Source: Candidatus Magasanikbacteria bacterium GW2011_GWC2_45_8
GTDB lineage: Bacteria > Patescibacteriota > Patescibacteriia > Magasanikbacterales > UBA10146
Direction of reading: 5' to 3'
NCBI GenBank assembly: GCA_001001925.1
Contig: LCLH01000030.1
Location: 1-7,268 of the forward strand
Length of the DNA: 7,268 bases
Positions 6,761-7,268 of this stretch are shown piece by piece. A program made the translations under genes and the position numbers. Below the pieces are notes generated by a model. The model saw nothing but the letters and a program-made list of their open reading frames with translations. It searched no databases and was not told the origin of the DNA. Numbering within the stretch: position 1 is the stretch's first letter; every line of letters begins with the position of its first letter.

Positions 6761-6789
6761 AGCATACCACTAATAAAAAATTAAGTCAA
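6761..6789 (-). promoter_or_regulatory. Extended -10 promoter of the lysA leader
   Basis: The minus strand has TTGACT (6784-6789, 5 of 6 consensus positions), a 17-nt spacer, and TATGCT (6761-6766, 4 of 6), with an extended -10 TG at 6769-6768. The start site would be near 6754-6755, giving a 5' leader of only about 10 nt before the leader peptide ATG. It lies 24 nt beyond the upstream gene's stop and drives the leader peptide and, after antitermination, lysA. Confidence 0.75.
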
Positions 6790-6813
6790 ATTTTTTTGAA
6801 CGGTTTTTGTCTG

Positions 6814-7268
6814 TTACACCTCCGCACTCTCCCCCACCATTGGTTTGTACACTTCCACACCGGGCAGAGCTTCCTTAAGTTTTTCCTCCATACTGTCGCG
6901 GCTTGCCGGCTCGCCGTGGACTAAAAATATTTTCTTGGGCGGGCGTTTTGCGTCCGCCACCCAGCGCACCAATTTGTTTTGATCCCCATGCGCGCTGTAT
7001 GCGCCAATGGCGCGCACCTCCGCATGTACCGGCACGGTCTGCCCGTATATTTTTACCTCTCTTGCGCCTTGCAAAAGCCGACGTCCAATGGTGCCCTCCG
7101 CTTGATAAGAAACAATCAGCACCATGCTCTTGGGGTCGCTTACATATCGCAGGACATGGTGTTGGATGCGCCCACCATTGATCATGCCACTTCCCGCAAT
7201 AATGATTTTTGGCGCGCGTACGTCGTTGATGTGTTTTGATTCGTCGCTTGTTTTTGAAGAGGAAACTT
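6814..7268 (-). CDS. Beta-CASP metallo-beta-lactamase-fold RNA hydrolase, C-terminal part
   Basis: The frame is open from the window edge to the TAA at 6816-6814, showing the last 150 residues; the start lies beyond 7268. An internal ATG at 7185 is not the true start, because conserved sequence continues upstream of it. Visible motifs, numbered within the fragment, are KIIIAGSGMINGGRI (20-34), SYQAEGTIGR (53-62), SAHGD (91-95, the motif B histidine) and LVHGEP (115-120, the motif C histidine). These belong to the C-terminal part of the CPSF/YSH1-type group (COG1236-like, with an RMMBL end) rather than to RNase J. Members are zinc-dependent RNA endo- or exonucleases. The N-terminal HxHxDH metal site cannot be checked. 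No convincing terminator follows the gene, so some transcription could enter the lysA leader. Confidence 0.9.
   Translation of the reverse strand, partial: VSSSKTSDESKHINDVRAPKIIIAGSGMINGGRIQHHVLRYVSDPKSMVLIVSYQAEGTIGRRLLQGAREVKIYGQTVPVHAEVRAIGAYSAHGDQNKLVRWVADAKRPPKKIFLVHGEPASRDSMEEKLKEALPGVEVYKPMVGESAEV

Noticed and set aside
6602..6789. L-box lysine riboswitch upstream of lysA
   Set aside because: The promoter-to-start region is under 190 nt and most of it is the short frame plus terminator. An L-box aptamer alone is about that long, and its multi-helix core is not seen.
6776..6799. Terminator after the beta-CASP gene
   Set aside because: TCAAA-N4-TTTGA followed by a T-rich stretch is only a five-pair A/T-rich stem and overlaps the -35 box of the leader promoter. 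It is too weak to call.
6814..7185. A separate 123-residue protein starting at the ATG at 7185
   Set aside because: The conserved KIIIAGSGM block begins upstream of this ATG and the frame stays open to the window edge, so this is an internal methionine of a longer gene.

Overview
This is a bacterial window in which every supportable gene lies on the minus strand, so it is read from right (7268) to left (1). The genetic code is standard, coding regions are of moderate GC, and the short spacers are very A/T-rich. Several start codons lack a clear Shine-Dalgarno (SD) sequence. I cannot place the organism confidently. The compact layout and sparse SD sequences would fit a small-genome lineage such as the Patescibacteria, but that is only a guess.

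Layout in transcription order: (1) 7268-6814, the C-terminal end of a beta-CASP metallo-beta-lactamase-fold RNA-processing enzyme whose start is outside the window. (2) 6789-6602, a compact regulatory leader: an extended -10 promoter, an SD sequence, a 24-codon open reading frame with four lysine codons in five (KKSKK), and a rho-independent terminator ending just before the next gene. The RNA can also fold into a hairpin over the lysine codons and into an antiterminator that excludes the terminator. (3) 6601-5342, a fold-III PLP decarboxylase best read as diaminopimelate decarboxylase (lysA), the last step of lysine synthesis. (4) 5341-5239, a spacer with a plausible uvrB promoter overlapped by a perfect 7-5-7 inverted repeat. 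(5) 5238-3175, uvrB, complete. (6) 3129-1, proA, proB and proC, the whole glutamate-to-proline route, with 4-nt gaps between genes; proC runs off the left edge a few residues short of its end.

The main discovery candidate is the lysA leader. It has all the parts of classical ribosome-mediated transcription attenuation of the trp/his/leu kind, but with lysine as the sensed amino acid. Lysine genes are better known for control by the L-box riboswitch, and no L-box fits here. The lysine codons also support lysA as the identity of the decarboxylase. A second candidate is the palindrome over the uvrB -10 region, a possible DNA-damage operator.

The proline genes encode gamma-glutamyl kinase (ProB), gamma-glutamyl phosphate reductase (ProA) and pyrroline-5-carboxylate reductase (ProC). 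They lie 45 nt downstream of uvrB with no terminator seen between, so they may be partly transcribed with it. No tRNA, rRNA, CRISPR array, insertion sequence or origin was seen, and no stretch over 300 bases lacks a gene.
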